The notes under the pieces: model-generated
What the model was told of the DNA's origin: nothing
What the model saw: only the letters and a program-made list of their open reading frames with translations
The model's database searches: none
Shown here: positions 46,775-57,890 of the stretch, piece by piece
Numbering within the stretch: position 1 is the stretch's first letter
How the letters are laid out: every line of letters begins with the position of its first letter
Position numbers and translations under genes: made by a program
NCBI GenBank assembly: GCA_004335835.1
Contig: RWJK01001591.1
Location: forward strand, 1 to 64,000
Direction of reading: 5' to 3'
DNA length: 64,000 nt
Source: Scenedesmus sp. ARA3
Taxonomy: Eukaryota > Chlorophyta > Chlorophyceae > Sphaeropleales > Scenedesmaceae

Positions 46775-46961
46775 CCGAGCGTGGGTGCTGTAATGCTATC
46801 AGCAGCATGGCGCTTGAGCTGAATCCAATGTGAGCGCAGATGCGGCATTTTGTCAGTGGTGCGCCTATCGAGCGTGGGTGCTGTGGATGCTATCAGCAGC
46901 ATGGAAGCCACGAGCTGAATCCAATGTGAGCACAGAGGCGATATTTTGTCAGTAGTGCGCA
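46775..46961 (+). repeat. Direct duplication of about 93 bp in the PTB 3' flank
   Basis: Both copies contain CGAGCGTGGGTGCTGT, GCTATCAGCAGCATGG, GAGCTGAATCCAATGTGAGC and ATTTTGTCAGT. The first copy carries the TGTAA poly(A) signal; in the second it reads TGTGGA. Confidence 0.9.
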
Positions 46962-48860
46962 ACAGTGACTTGCTGTTGCGCACGCCATCCTGCACGCCGA
47001 TCAAGGCGGTGCAAGTGACATAAGATGCAGCGCCTGCTGCGATCCCATCGTGCTGATGCATGCATGAAGCACAATCCTACTTGTTGCTGCATGTCTGTGC
47101 AGTTACATGGAAAGAAAGAGGGTACATCTGGCAGAGTGCAGTGTCTTTGTATCAGCTGCCAAACCTAATCCCAGGGCCCAGTGTCAGGTGGTGACCAATC
47201 CTCTTGGGTGCTCTGCAAATAGAGACTGATTCAATGCAGACAGAGCAGTCACTTGCTCTGCAGCCACTCTCGAGGCACAAGGACAGGGGTGCTGCTTTTC
47301 AGCTTATCACAGCACTGGTGGTGTTTGTGCACAGAGATTGTTCAGAGTTTCAGATACGGCTGGGTTCTGTGTGCTGCGCATGCATATTATTGAGCTGCAG
47401 TTCCTTTCGGTCCTGCAGCACAGCAACCCGATCCCTGATACACCTGGCTTCCGCGGTTAAGGGTGTGTGTGGTGCGAGCACCTGCTGTGAGTGCCTCGCT
47501 TGCCGCATGGTTTGCATGTTATGTCAGTGTGTGTTTTGGTCAACAATTGTTTGACCATGTCCGAGAGCAACCCAATCCGACTGCGAAGGGAGTGCGTGCA
47601 TTTCACAGGGCGAGTATATATGCCATCAAATGCTTTAAAGGCCAAAGGGCTAGAGATGAGGCATACGTCGGCACTGCTGCTGCATAGCGGCCGTCAGCAT
47701 GCAATCACATACTACATCAGCAGCTGTGAGAGTTGGCGGGCTCAGGTGGTTACTTACAATAGATCATTTCATATACTATAAGTATGGATGGCATGCATGG
47801 CTCTACGTATCCAATCCTATGCAAGAGTAGTGTTAAGGGCCGCGCTTGTACCAGCTTACACAGCATGGAAGTGGGAACCGTAGACTTCCATGTCCAACAC
47901 AGGGCATGGCAGGTCACGGCTTGTCACACTTTGTTGCGAATGTCCAGCTTCGTCTGTGGCATTCTCACATTTGCTTCAGGATGCAGCTTGCTCAGCAACT
48001 GCTGCACAATAGGTTGGAAGGAATGTTGTTGTCCAGGTTCTGTGATGTTGACTCTGTCTCTCATATCCACAATCGAGCACAGCCTGCCGTCTCTCTTGCA
48101 CAGCACACGGGCTTGCTGCTTGAGGTCTGAAACTGCATCATCAGCAGAGTTGGGCCTGCGCGGTGCCTTGCACAGGCGCCTGTCAGGTGTTGGTGGATGT
48201 TTCACAGGCCAGGATGGTGCACAACACAGGAGTTGTGCATGCACTGCTACTGTTCCTGTTCAGATACTGTGGCACACCAGCCACAATCGGGTGCAATTGA
48301 TTCATTGCATGTAATGCACCTCTTCAAAAGCATCCGCGCTTGCCGGCAGGATGGTGCTGCACTGTGAGGCATGTCGAATAAATCTTTGCGGGGTTGAGGG
48401 CGTGTTGTTCGGTGTCACCCGGTCTGCTAGTGTTGGGCATGCGCGTGGTTGCAAAGCATTGCTGACTTGTGGTCAGCTGCAGCGCTTGATGCCCCACGGT
48501 TGTTTGTTGCATGCTTGCATGCCAAGAGCGTGCGGGTGTTGCTACTGTTCCTATTGTTTGTCATGCTGAGGGCGATGGTGCTGTTGGACAGCTTGATGGT
48601 ACCTTCTGATCAAAACAATCGTTTTTTTAGGCTAAAACGCTACTGCTGTCGCCATCAGGGCGGCAGCGGCTCTGCCTTGCAAGTGTACTCGCTATATTAT
48701 CAAGCAGCTCTGCTGTGTGGAGCCAGCAGACACTGTAATCTGCATGCACGGTGAACCTCTTGATACTGTCACCTGCAACTCTTCAATCAGACACTCTGGC
48801 CAGGTCCATGGACCGTGCGCCTCGAGGCGCAAAGAACAGCAACAGCTGCTTGCCATGTAA

Positions 48861-48938
48861 ATGCACATGTGGGCTGCTGATGAACAACATGACATCGACA
48901 TGCACATGTGGGCTGCTGATGAACAACATGACATCGAC
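48861..48938 (+). repeat. Perfect 39-bp tandem duplication
   Basis: The unit begins ATGCACATGTGGGCTGCTGA and ends GACATCGAC, and occurs twice without mismatch. Its length is a multiple of three and both copies are open in one frame (MHMWAADEQHDID), but no gene is recognised around it. Confidence 0.92.
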
Positions 48939-49616
48939 AATGCGGGTGGCAATCAAGTTCAAGCAGCTGCGAGGGTGCTCGCGGCTCAGCTAGATGCAGT
49001 CCAGCTTGCTTACTTAGGGCCTTTGCAACAGCAATGCTGTGTCAGCCGTTGACAGTGTGCGGCAATGTTGTCCGCTGATGCTTGGGCTGATGCCCGGATG
49101 ACTGCAGATGTCACATACCATCATCGTGTCACATTTCATGTCACATACGTAAGTTACGTTGATCATGTTACATGACATGAGCACTGTGCCTGTTCTTCGC
49201 GCCAATGACAGACTCATGACGCAACCACCAGATTGCTGTAGCAGTGTGGGCTGCTACCACGCCACAGCCAGTCGTACAGGTATAAGAGCGTCCGCCATCA
49301 GCAAGCAGTCCCGGCATCCATCCATAGGGCGGGCCATGCACTGTACAGGCAGCCAGTGGTACAGCGATAGGCAATAAAAGCAATCATTGCCAGTGGGCCA
49401 CAAATAGGCCATAATAGCACGACAACAGCAACAGGAGAGCCTGCCTGCAAGGCTGTGCCCAAGCAAGCTGGCATCCCATGAAATCCGAGCAACCTTTTGG
49501 TGTAGAGCAACTCAAAATTGACAGCAACTCTAGTCAAGCAGCGCTGTTTGAAAACTGGCATGCTGCGCGCCGCACTGCAGCAGCAACCAGCCTGCTGCTG
49601 TGCTATGCAGGCCAGC

Positions 49617-51588
49617 TCACAGCACTGCCAGCACCAGCGCAGCAGCTGCCATCACAACAGACACACAGCTGGCAGCAGCCATGCTGACAGCGCTGTTCTT
49701 CTTTGGCTCAGGGGAGGTAGCTGGAGCTGGGGATTCTGCCGGCAGATCTGCACTCTTAGCAGCCACTGCTGTGGCATTAGCGCCCTTTGCTGCTGCTGTG
49801 GTGGTGGTGTTGGATGCCTTAGTGGCATTGGCCTGCAGCACAGCCAGCGTGGAAGAGGATGACAGGAGATGATAGGGCGGTAGTTGCAGCAGGTTTGCAG
49901 GCACAGGAATGGTAACAGGCACTCGAGTCAAAGGCCGCAGGCTGCGCTCAGGGCAACTGAACAAACATACAAATGCATGAGGGAGAATCTGGCAGTGCCG
50001 CTGTGCAAACACTAAACACAGAGTGTGTTTTACTTGCTGGCTTGTGCTTCTTACCGGGCATGCAGCAACGTAGTTGGCGCAACGCTTGGCAGTGTGCGAC
50101 CTGCAGCACAACAACACATGCAGCAAGGCGCAAGATGAGTCACGCATTATCTCCTCACTGGCACATGCATACGTGCTGCGCAGACTGTACTGGTGTTGCG
50201 CACAGCGTCCTTGCACATCATAGTGCAATGCAGGTCGTGCAGTGGGAGCTGCACAATGCAGCGTCTATGCTGCTGCTGCAAGCAATGCAAACAATTCAAC
50301 CCGCGTGCCGACACTACTGCTCATCGAAAATGTTCAGCGTATAGCTGTATGTGTGTGCCGAACAGACCCGTCACGCATTCAACCTAGGCACTCACAGGCC
50401 GAGCTGCACGCTGGCGCTTGCAGGGTCCTTGCAGATGGCCGTGGTGTACTGTGCAAAGCAGCCAGACTTGACGGACTGCAGCAGCAGCAGCAGCAGCAGC
50501 AGTAATGGCGTCAGTGTGAATTGCCCACCAGGCGATGCAAGCATACTGGCGGATTGTAGCACCACGACACGCCCAGCAAAACTAAAGGAACAGTTTCCCC
50601 ACACGTGATCTGTGCTGTGAAAACAATGTAACCAGTCATATCGACTTCTTCGACACGGGATGTGTCTGCAGCTATGCCGCCACACCTATACCTGGCTGCA
50701 ACAATGCTAGTCGCAGCACCCCAGGTATCCAGCTCACCTCTTCAAGGGCAGTAGCGCAGGCCTTGCTGCAGCATCCGGTCATGATTGCCAGGCTGCTCAG
50801 TTTGTCGCTGTCGGTGTAGCAGTTGATCAGCTGCTCGAAAGCTGCGGTGCGGCACTTCTCAGTGACATCCGGTGTCTCCAAAGTGGTGCTCAAGCCCACC
50901 ACGGCGGTTGCTGTTAAGCAGCAGCAGAGAACAGAGGGATAATCAGGTCTCTTGCAGATTGTGAGGAACTGCTGTGTGCTGATGGCAGCATGCTGCAGAG
51001 CGCTGTGAGCTGGCATGACAAGCAGGCAAGCAGCTGCCTTCATGTGACACTATATAATCTATTGTTGTAAGAACGGACAAAAAGGAAAAAAGATTGAAGT
51101 AGGGAAAAAAATTGTCGACGGAGAAACGTGTCAATGCCCAAACACGGACAAAAAAGAAAAAGACAGCAGCGGTTGCTCGCAAGAGTAGGAACAGGCATAC
51201 ACGTCAGCCACAAACAGGGCATTACTCACGATCGAAATCCTTGGGGTCAAATGCCACGCTCTTGACGGGGCACTCTGCGCAAGGAAAGGAAGTCAGCAAA
51301 GTGCAGTGCAGTGACAGCAGTGCACTGTGCTGATCTGCTGGTGACAACAGTAAGCAGCGAGTCGGAGTGTCTGCTGCTACAACCGCTCACTTGCAAGGTC
51401 TGCCACGATCAGAGTCTTGTCATACACTGCCGGAGCAACCGCTGCAGAGGCCTGCACGGAACAAGCAGCGGCTCATGAGCAAATGGTCCCGACAGCTGGT
51501 GGGTCTGCTGCTGCGCTGCAGCCTGCCGACAACTCACAATTTGAGCTGCAACGAGCAATGAAAAACATATGTATTTGACGGATGCCAT
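49617..51588 (-). CDS. Secreted, probably GPI-anchored Cys-rich protein, paralogue 3
   Basis: Six exons on the minus strand, 51588-51538, 51451-51391, 51274-51230, 50910-50738, 50475-50396 and 50100-49617, give 297 residues. Exons 2 and 3 are 61 and 45 bp, exactly as in paralogue 2, with the same phases. The signal peptide is MASVKYICFSLLVAAQI plus ASAA. Core: KCPVKSVAFDPKDFD, EKCRTAAFEQLINC, TGCCSKACATALEE, Cys-x8-Cys (GCFAQYTTAICKD) and SHTAKRCANYVAACP. The tail is Ala/Thr/Pro-rich with N-glycosylation sites and ends KKNSAVSMAAASCVSVV then MAAAALVLAVL, a GPI-type signal. A GTAAGA donor after AACP is present at 50055 region, but splicing there breaks the frame, whereas reading through keeps it. 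The family is not recognised. Confidence 0.82.
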
Positions 51589-52288
51589 TTTGCTGTCGGC
51601 TGTTGCTCTCCTGCGAATGATTGCACAGCTGTCGGGGTGGTGGTTGAAGGCCAACCGATCGCCGGACAGGAACTGGCAGGCGCAGAACTCCTTGAATTGT
51701 CTTACTATGGATGTGAAACGGTTATATCGCGTTGGAGGAAGGGAGTAACCGGCTGCTGAACCCTCCTGGGCTCGGATTAGTAACAAGCACTAATCCGCTG
51801 CACTGGAGGCCTTTTCTACCAGAACCGCCATGTCGTTCGGTTGACACGTTATGCTTTGAAACCCATCATGCCAATCTTACGCAGCAATGCGTCAGTCTGC
51901 TGTGCAGGCAGCAGGATGGTGGCTGGTGCCATGGCCCAGCCACTGCTTGAGTGCCTGCCATCATGGCGCTGTCATGTAGGTGGTGACACACCTCATGGCA
52001 CTGCTGTTGAATCCCAACAGCTACCGGCAGACAGCTTCAAGGCTGGTTCTGTTTCACAAGAATGATCTTCGGCCACAAAAACATTCGTTCAACATCGTGT
52101 GGTACCCAACTGGCCACCTGCCAGTCGGCTGCTGCAACCTGAAGCCTTCAAGCCAGCCTGGTGCGCTGCCTGGCCAAACACCAGCAGTTCAAGCAGGCCT
52201 TTGCCGGCAGCAGCACCATACCAACTTGAGGCTACCTCAGCTGCTGCTTCTGGTGGTGGTGGTGGTGGCAGCAATGGTAAGTCAAATT
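51589..52288. other. Intergenic between SANT/Myb gene and Cys-rich paralogue 3
   Basis: Both flanking genes are on the minus strand, so this holds the promoter of paralogue 3 and the 3' flank of the SANT gene. No further gene is supported. Confidence 0.5.
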
Positions 52289-52374
52289 TCATACCATGCC
52301 CTCTGCACTGCCTGCCTGCACTTCCGCTGCCTCCCCATCTGCCACACTTGCTGCTGCTGACGCATCACCCCCAA

Positions 52375-52420
<46 letters not shown>

Positions 52421-53600
52421 AGCCGCTGTGAAATGCGCCTTCAGCGTGCCCCGCTCATCATCCACCAACATGCCATTCTTCCAGCACCCTGTAACAGCCC
52501 CCAGCTGCTGGTTCTTCTCAAACTCGGCCTGCGCCTCAACCCTACTAAAGCGCCGGCCGTAGTACCACGACAGGTTTTGGCAGCCCAGTAGCTTGGCTGC
52601 CTTGATGCGGATGCTGTGGTCGTCCCAGCCAGGCAGCATGTCTTTGCCGATGTCGCGCCACCTGCCGATGCCGTGCTTGGCCAGGCCAGCGTACAGAGCT
52701 TCCCGCTCAGCATCACCCCAGCGCCTGCAAGAGAGACAGAAATGAGTTGCTGCTGTTGCTTGGAGGCCCACTGGAGTTGTAGGTGTTCAGCACACAGCAG
52801 GCACTGACGCTGACAACGTGGAAGACAACTAGAGAGGGCCGTGACTGCATGGGCGGGGAGAGTAATGTTTGCCTGGTGTGGAGTGTGCACTTGGTGATCC
52901 AGCTGCAGTGGAGCAGATAGTGTGATGATGCATCTGGAGCGTGAAGTAAGCAACGTCATCTGGGTGTCATGCGAATGAGCGTGGCGGGCGTGCCGCTGAC
53001 AACAGCGCCAACACTAGGCATCCCTGCCATCGCTGAAGATGCAGTGCCATACGATTGCAGCGCAGCATTCACGGGTTGCGCCTCAATTGAAGGGCATGTG
53101 GGCACTACTGTTGATTGTTGAGTATCCTTGCCAGTGCCTGTGGCCCGCTGTAGTGGCCCGCGCACTCCTAGGTTGCAATCCCCGTGACATTGACTTTAAC
53201 AGCAGGGTATCAAATGCAGGCGCAAATGGGTACTCCAAGCCATGTGCTGCTGTTTCCAGAGTTCTGCTGCTGCAACTCACTTGTCCTTGAGGGTGACGAC
53301 CTTTTTGGGCCTGAAGAACTCCTGGTTGATGCTGCCATCCGGGTGCAGCATGCCAGGGGGGCTGAACAGGCGACGCATGTGCATGGCGTAGTCCCTGCGC
53401 TGCTGTTGGGGGTCGCCTGCGTGCTGCTGCTGCTGTTGCTGTGGGTGGTCCGCCTGCTGCTGCCGAGGGTCTGCTTCGTGCTGCTGCTGCTGCTGCTGCT
53501 GCTGCGGTTGATGTGGCTGGCTTGCATGCTGCTGGTCTACATGCTGTTGTCCTATTTGCACGGCTCCTGTCTGATCAGCAGCAGCACCAGGAGAGGCCAT
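52289..53600 (-). CDS. SANT/Myb-like domain protein with Gln-rich N-terminus
   Basis: Two exons on the minus strand, 53600-53281 and 52724-52289, join in frame (GACAA/GTGAGT donor) to 251 residues. After a Gln/His-rich N-terminal third come LFSPPGMLHPDGSINQEFF and then a SANT/Myb-type helical domain, KRWGDAEREALYAGLAKHG, GRWRDIGKDMLPGWDDHSI and KAAKLLGCQNLSWYYGRRF (given in blocks). The spaced Trp residues (KRW, GRW) match the first two aromatic positions of a SANT repeat; the third is replaced. A poly-Gln run follows and the end is acidic. A nuclear DNA- or chromatin-binding role is inferred. An in-frame extension upstream of the chosen Met, with an acceptor-like TTTCACAG near 53637, means a further 5' exon is possible. 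Confidence 0.7.
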
Positions 53601-54022
53601 CCGGGCAAGGCACTTCAAGTTTGGCAAGTTTGGCTCCACCTGTGAAAGCTTGCTGTGCTGACGTCTGTTGCTGTTATCCTTGCAGGTTGCAACCTTGCAG
53701 GTTGGTTCAAATACTGCATGGTGTAAGGCATGAGCCAACAGCCATGTTGATCTAGCATGCGGCGTTGAGCCAAAACCCCGCCTGCCATCCCCTGTTATGA
53801 CATGCAGGATAGGGCCCTGCATCAGGTCTCAGCTGCACCTGTCCCATGTGATGCTTCCCCCTGGCAAGTCACAGGTAGCTTCATACTGTCGCTGCTCCTT
53901 TAAGTTGTCACTGCCGAGTACTGAACAGAAGCCAGCAAGGGTCAGGCACAGAGCTGCAGTTCAAAGTTGCGGCAATTTAGAAGTCACAGCTAGCGTGCTG
54001 CTATCGTCGAACACTGACAACC
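53601..54022. promoter_or_regulatory. Divergent intergenic region between SANT/Myb gene and RTF2
   Basis: 422 bp between start codons. No element is called; part may be 5' UTR or an upstream exon of the SANT gene. Confidence 0.45.
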
Positions 54023-55912
54023 ATGCAGTTGTTTGTGAGGGATAGCGAGACGCTGGTGCTGGACGCATGCGAGCAGACAACCATCGCGGAGCTGAAGGCA
54101 GCCTATGCAGCACGCAAAGCCTACGGTATCGATGCTGAGCAGGCTTTGGTAAGTTTACAAACCTTCTGTTCTTACGAGTCACGATATGCTGAGCAGGGTC
54201 CGGCCTGCATGGCAGCAGCAGCAGCATATGCCCTCACTGTGGCCTGGTCCGTCCTGTTTCTTTGCATGGTAGCTGCTCTTTAGAGACCCGCTATCGGATC
54301 CTCAACTTCGCAACACACAGCATACATGTCGCCGTGCCATCATGTGCATCACAGCACCCGTGCTCCAGCTCATGCTGTCTCCATGCCTGCACATTCTGCA
54401 GGTCTTGCTGCACCACAGCAGGCAGCTGCAGGACAATGCCACGCTAGCAGAGGCAGCACTGTACAATGGCGCTACGCTGTCAGTTTGCAGCAGGCTACGA
54501 GGCGGCGGTGGCGATGGCGGCAGCACGGGTGCGGAGAGCAGGAGCTGTTACTTGGAGATGTATGCGCAGCGCAAGCCTGATAAGGTGAGTGCTGGAGTCT
54601 TGGCATGCTGCAGGATTGTGTCTGAGATACAGTTGTGTATCGCTTCGCGTCTGCAGTGCATGCCATTGCAACCGGCAACAGCAGTAGCAGCCTAGACGTT
54701 GCTTATCTGCTGCATGTTGGTCCTGTCCGTACGGTGTGCAGCAGGTGCCTGCTTCTCTGTTGGTTGATTGCTCCTGCATGGTCAGCAGCTCTCAGCATGG
54801 CAGATTTGTACAATCAGCAGTTTGATTGCGCGGGCGGTTCAGCCGCATGCCGCACATTCACAGCACTCACGTGTGTGCACACGCACAACAATATAACCAT
54901 ACCTCCTCTCTCGCATGCCGCCCTGATGCACACAGGTCAACCCTCTAGAGGAGCCGCTGGCGCGCAGCACACTACCCACATCTAAGCTCATGCACAAAAG
55001 CACTGTGACCTGCAAATAATCACACACCATTCCGTCTCCTGCTGCTGCAATGTGCAGGTGAACCCCCTAGAGGAGCTGCTGGCTCGCAGCACGCGCTGCC
55101 GGCTGTCAGGCGAGCGGCTGGCCCCACCCTGCGTGGCAGATGAGCTGGGCAGCCTTTTCAACAAGGAAGCAGTAGTACACGCGCTGCTGAACAAGACCAT
55201 GCCTGCAGCACTCTCGCACATAACGAGCTTGAAGGCAGTTGTTAATCTCAAGCTGGAGCCTGCACACAAGGTCGGCGGCAGCAGCAGCAGCAGCAACGGC
55301 AAAAACGGCAAGGCCCACGGCAGCAGCAGCAGCAGTGATGCGGCAGACTTCCAGTGCCCGGTGACTGGGCTGGAGTTGAATGGGCGCTTCCAGTTTGTCA
55401 TTCACCGGTCGACAGGGCAGGTGCTGAGTGAGCGGGCGCTGAGGGAGGCTCCTGCAGCAGTAGAGGAGCTGCTGGGGGGCAAGTGGGCAGCAGATGATTT
55501 AGTACCTGTGAATCCGCAGGGGGAGGAGCTAGAGAAGCGGCAGCAGGCGGTGGCGGCAGCAGCAGCAGCGGAGCGCGCAAAGAAGAAGGCTAAGAAAGCA
55601 GGCAAGGAGAAGGAGAGGGAGAAGGCAGCAGCAGCAGCAGCAGCAGCATTGGATGGTGCTGGTGTTGCAGGGGCAGTTGCGGATGCTGCAGATGGTGTAG
55701 CAGCAGTTGGCAGCAAGCGGCCGCCGGCGGCGCCGCCAGCAGCAGCGGCAGCAGCAGCAGTAGCAGCTGGTGGGGCAGCAGCAGCAAAGAAGCTGAAGCT
55801 TCCGGCGGGTGCGACGCCAGAGGTATATGCGTCCATCTTTTCAACAGGAAAGCCGAAGATGAAGGAGACCTACTGCTGCAGATCTGCTTCGGGCAGGGGC
55901 CTTGGAATGTGA
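54023..55912 (+). CDS. RTF2: RTF2 (replication termination factor 2) with N-terminal ubiquitin-like domain
   Basis: Three exons, 54023-54148, 54402-54584 and 55058-55912, join in frame to 387 residues. Residues 1-77 align with ubiquitin over its full length: MQLFVRDSETLVLDACEQTT, then RQLQDNATLAEAALYNGATL, ending exactly in RLRGG at 73-77. The RTF2 core follows: CRLSGERLAPPCVADELGSL, FNKEAVVHALL, SHITSLKAVVNLKL, and the second half FQCPVTGLELNGRFQF, STGQVLSERAL. These are the variant RING-like halves of the family. The C-terminus is a Lys/Ala-rich coil with KRPP and AAKKLKLP basic patches. RTF2 acts at stalled replication forks in yeast and animals, and the plant protein, which also has a Ubl extension, affects pre-mRNA splicing. 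Exon 3 has a degenerate duplicate of its start in intron 2. Confidence 0.93.
54931..54970 (+). repeat. Extra copy of the exon 3 start and acceptor inside intron 2 of RTF2
   Basis: CACAG/GTCAACCCTCTAGAGGAG followed by CCGCTGGCGCGCAGCAC matches the true exon start at 55053-55092 (GCAG/GTGAACCCCCTAGAGGAG...). The copy keeps AG and would encode VNPLEEPLARST in frame before its sequence diverges to a TAA about 18 bp later. Confidence 0.9.
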
Positions 55913-56456
55913 TACAGCCGAGCATGTTAATTTGTACAGGGGAAGAGGTCTGCTGGGGCGCACCGGCAGAATCTGTGCTGCTGTGCTGCTGTTGTATACT
56001 ATTGTTGGTGCTGCAGTTGTTGCTGCTGGGCTGGTTTCTGGCCGAGCAAAGGGATGTGAGCGTCCTTGGGGAAAGTTTCTTTGCGTTGTGCATCACGCGC
56101 CGTGCGTGTTACTGCATGGTCAGTTGAACCCTGACAGCCTGAAACCTTGGTGTTCAGAGGCTTTACCAAGTAACTGAGCGTGGCTTGCTGTGGTGTTCGG
56201 CTGTTTAGGACGTGCCTGCAACAGCTGTTCAGGTGGTTCACGGTCACGAACGAGAAGCAAACCCCTGCTTGGGTGCAGCACAAGCAACTGTCTCAGCACT
56301 GTGCCATCATATCGATCAGCACAACTGCAGCTCACAGTCTGAGAACTTGCGACAGAACGCGCATTCCCTATCGATTGTGCCCATGCATGCGTGTATGGCG
56401 ATGCAAGCAGCTTGAGTGAACAACTTTGAGTGCCACAGCAGCAAGAGCCGGACAGC
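55913..56456. other. Intergenic between RTF2 and PRCC
   Basis: Both neighbours are on the plus strand. Contains the RTF2 3' UTR and PRCC promoter/5' UTR; no other gene is supported. Confidence 0.5.
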
Positions 56457-57473
56457 ATGGACCTGCTTACGGGCTACGGCAGTGGATCGGACTCTGAAAC
56501 TGAAGTCGACGTCCCGAATCGTATCCTGGCCAGCAGAACGGCCGTCGAGGCAGCCCCAGCTGTGACTAGCACAGCACCAGCAGCACCTGCAGCAGCAGCA
56601 AAGAAGCCCAGCCTCTTCGGCAGCTTTCCAGGCCCTAAGCATGCTGCCTCTGCTGCTGCACCTGCCGTAGAAGCAGCTCCTGGGCTGCCTCCTGGCTTCT
56701 TCGATAGCCCTGCAACAGCAGCACCACCCGAGAGCAGCAGCGCTGCAGCACCTGCAGGCCTGCCCAGCAACTTCTTTGATGCAGCACCCAGCAGCACAGC
56801 AGCAGCGGCTGCAGCTGAAGAAGCAGAAGCAGCGCCAGGGCCAGCGCTGCGGCCGCCTCCTGCAGCAGTAGCAGACCTCCCGCAGCCAAGTGACCTAAAG
56901 CTGTGGTCAAAGCTGCCAGCTGCAAACAAGCGCAAGGTCACCCTGCGGCCCAAAATAGACATGGCACTGCTGGCAGCATCTGACAGCGATGAGGATGATG
57001 CAGCACCAGCAGCTAAGAAGGCAAAGCCGGCAGCAGCAGCAGCAGGCAAGCCGAGTATACTTAGCTTCCTGCCGGCGCCAAAGCATGCGCCTAAAGGGCC
57101 AAAGGGCGGTGGCAGCAGCAGCGGCATGCTAGGGGGTGGAGGTGGCACGCGGCTTGACACAGGCGGTGGCCTTAGCAGCGAGCAGCAGCAGCAACGCAGT
57201 GCGGATGATGCAAGGCAAGCAGCGCCCGCCCCAGCAGCTATCAGCAATGAAGCCTTCCGCATGCGGCCAGCTGCAGCAGCAGCAGCAGCAGCAGCAGCAG
57301 ATGATGGCAGCAGCGGCGGCTACGGGTACGCTGCACAGCAGTACCAGCAGCAGCAGTACGATGCGCAGCAGTACCACCAGCAGTATGCTGCAGCAGGCAG
57401 CGCTGGCTATGACTATAGCTCCTACTACCAAGGTGCTGCCGCTACAGCCGCACCCGCAGCAGCAGCAAGCCGC

Positions 57474-57510
<37 letters not shown>

Positions 57511-57890
57511 TGCATCCTGAGGAAGCCCTCTTGCAGGAAGCTCTGCAGGCAGAAGCAGCAAAGGCAGCGCGGCGCGGCGCTGGCTCTGGCAGCTCCCAAT
57601 TAGTCATGCCTGACATCCAGTTCAAAGAGGTCAAAGCAGATGCAATCAAGTATGTGGATCCAGCGCAGCGCGAGGCCGCGCAAGGCATGCGGGCCGCGCT
57701 GGGTGCCGATTACGCTGTGAAGCTGCGCGCCGAGGCTGCGCCGCATACTGGCAGCAAGCTGGCGCGCAGCAAGCACCAGATCGGCACGCTGTTTGCGAAT
57801 GCCAAGCTGCGGGAGCTGGAGGTGCTGGAGAACAGGGCCGCGGGCATGAAGTCCAAGGCTGAAACGGCCGGCAAGTACGGCTGGCGCTGA
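56457..57890 (+). CDS. PRCC: PRCC-family nuclear protein
   Basis: A single exon of 477 residues, the only intron-free complete gene in the window. The start MDLLTGYGSGSDSETE resembles the short acidic N-terminus of PRCC proteins; an in-frame Met nine codons earlier (56430) is an alternative. Pro/Ala-rich segments with repeated GLPPGFFD and GLPSNFFD, LKLWSKLPAANKRKVTLRP and DSDEDD follow, then Tyr/Gln-rich low complexity. The C-terminal block IQFKEVKADAIKYVD ... KLARSKHQIGTLFANAKLRE and KAETAGKYGWR matches the PRCC C-terminal domain (human end: RRKHQITYL..QAK.RE......QAKYGF). PRCC is a nuclear protein associated with splicing factors and mitotic checkpoint control in animals. Two diverged copies of the last coding stretch lie downstream. 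Confidence 0.9.

Larger units (their letters stand above)
46653..49616. other. Convergent intergenic region between PTB and Cys-rich paralogue 3
   Basis: Starts with the PTB 3' UTR and its duplicated segment. A minus-strand frame at 48244-47924 has coding-like composition (LKQQARVLCKRDGRLCSIVD) but carries stops upstream and downstream and matches no family that I recognise; it could be an old gene or transposon fragment. Otherwise nothing is supported. Confidence 0.45.

Noticed and set aside
47924..48244. Minus-strand frame with coding-like texture (LKQQARVLCKRDGRLCSIVD)
   Set aside because: Stops on both sides, no splice-linked continuation and no recognisable family; at most an old fragment.
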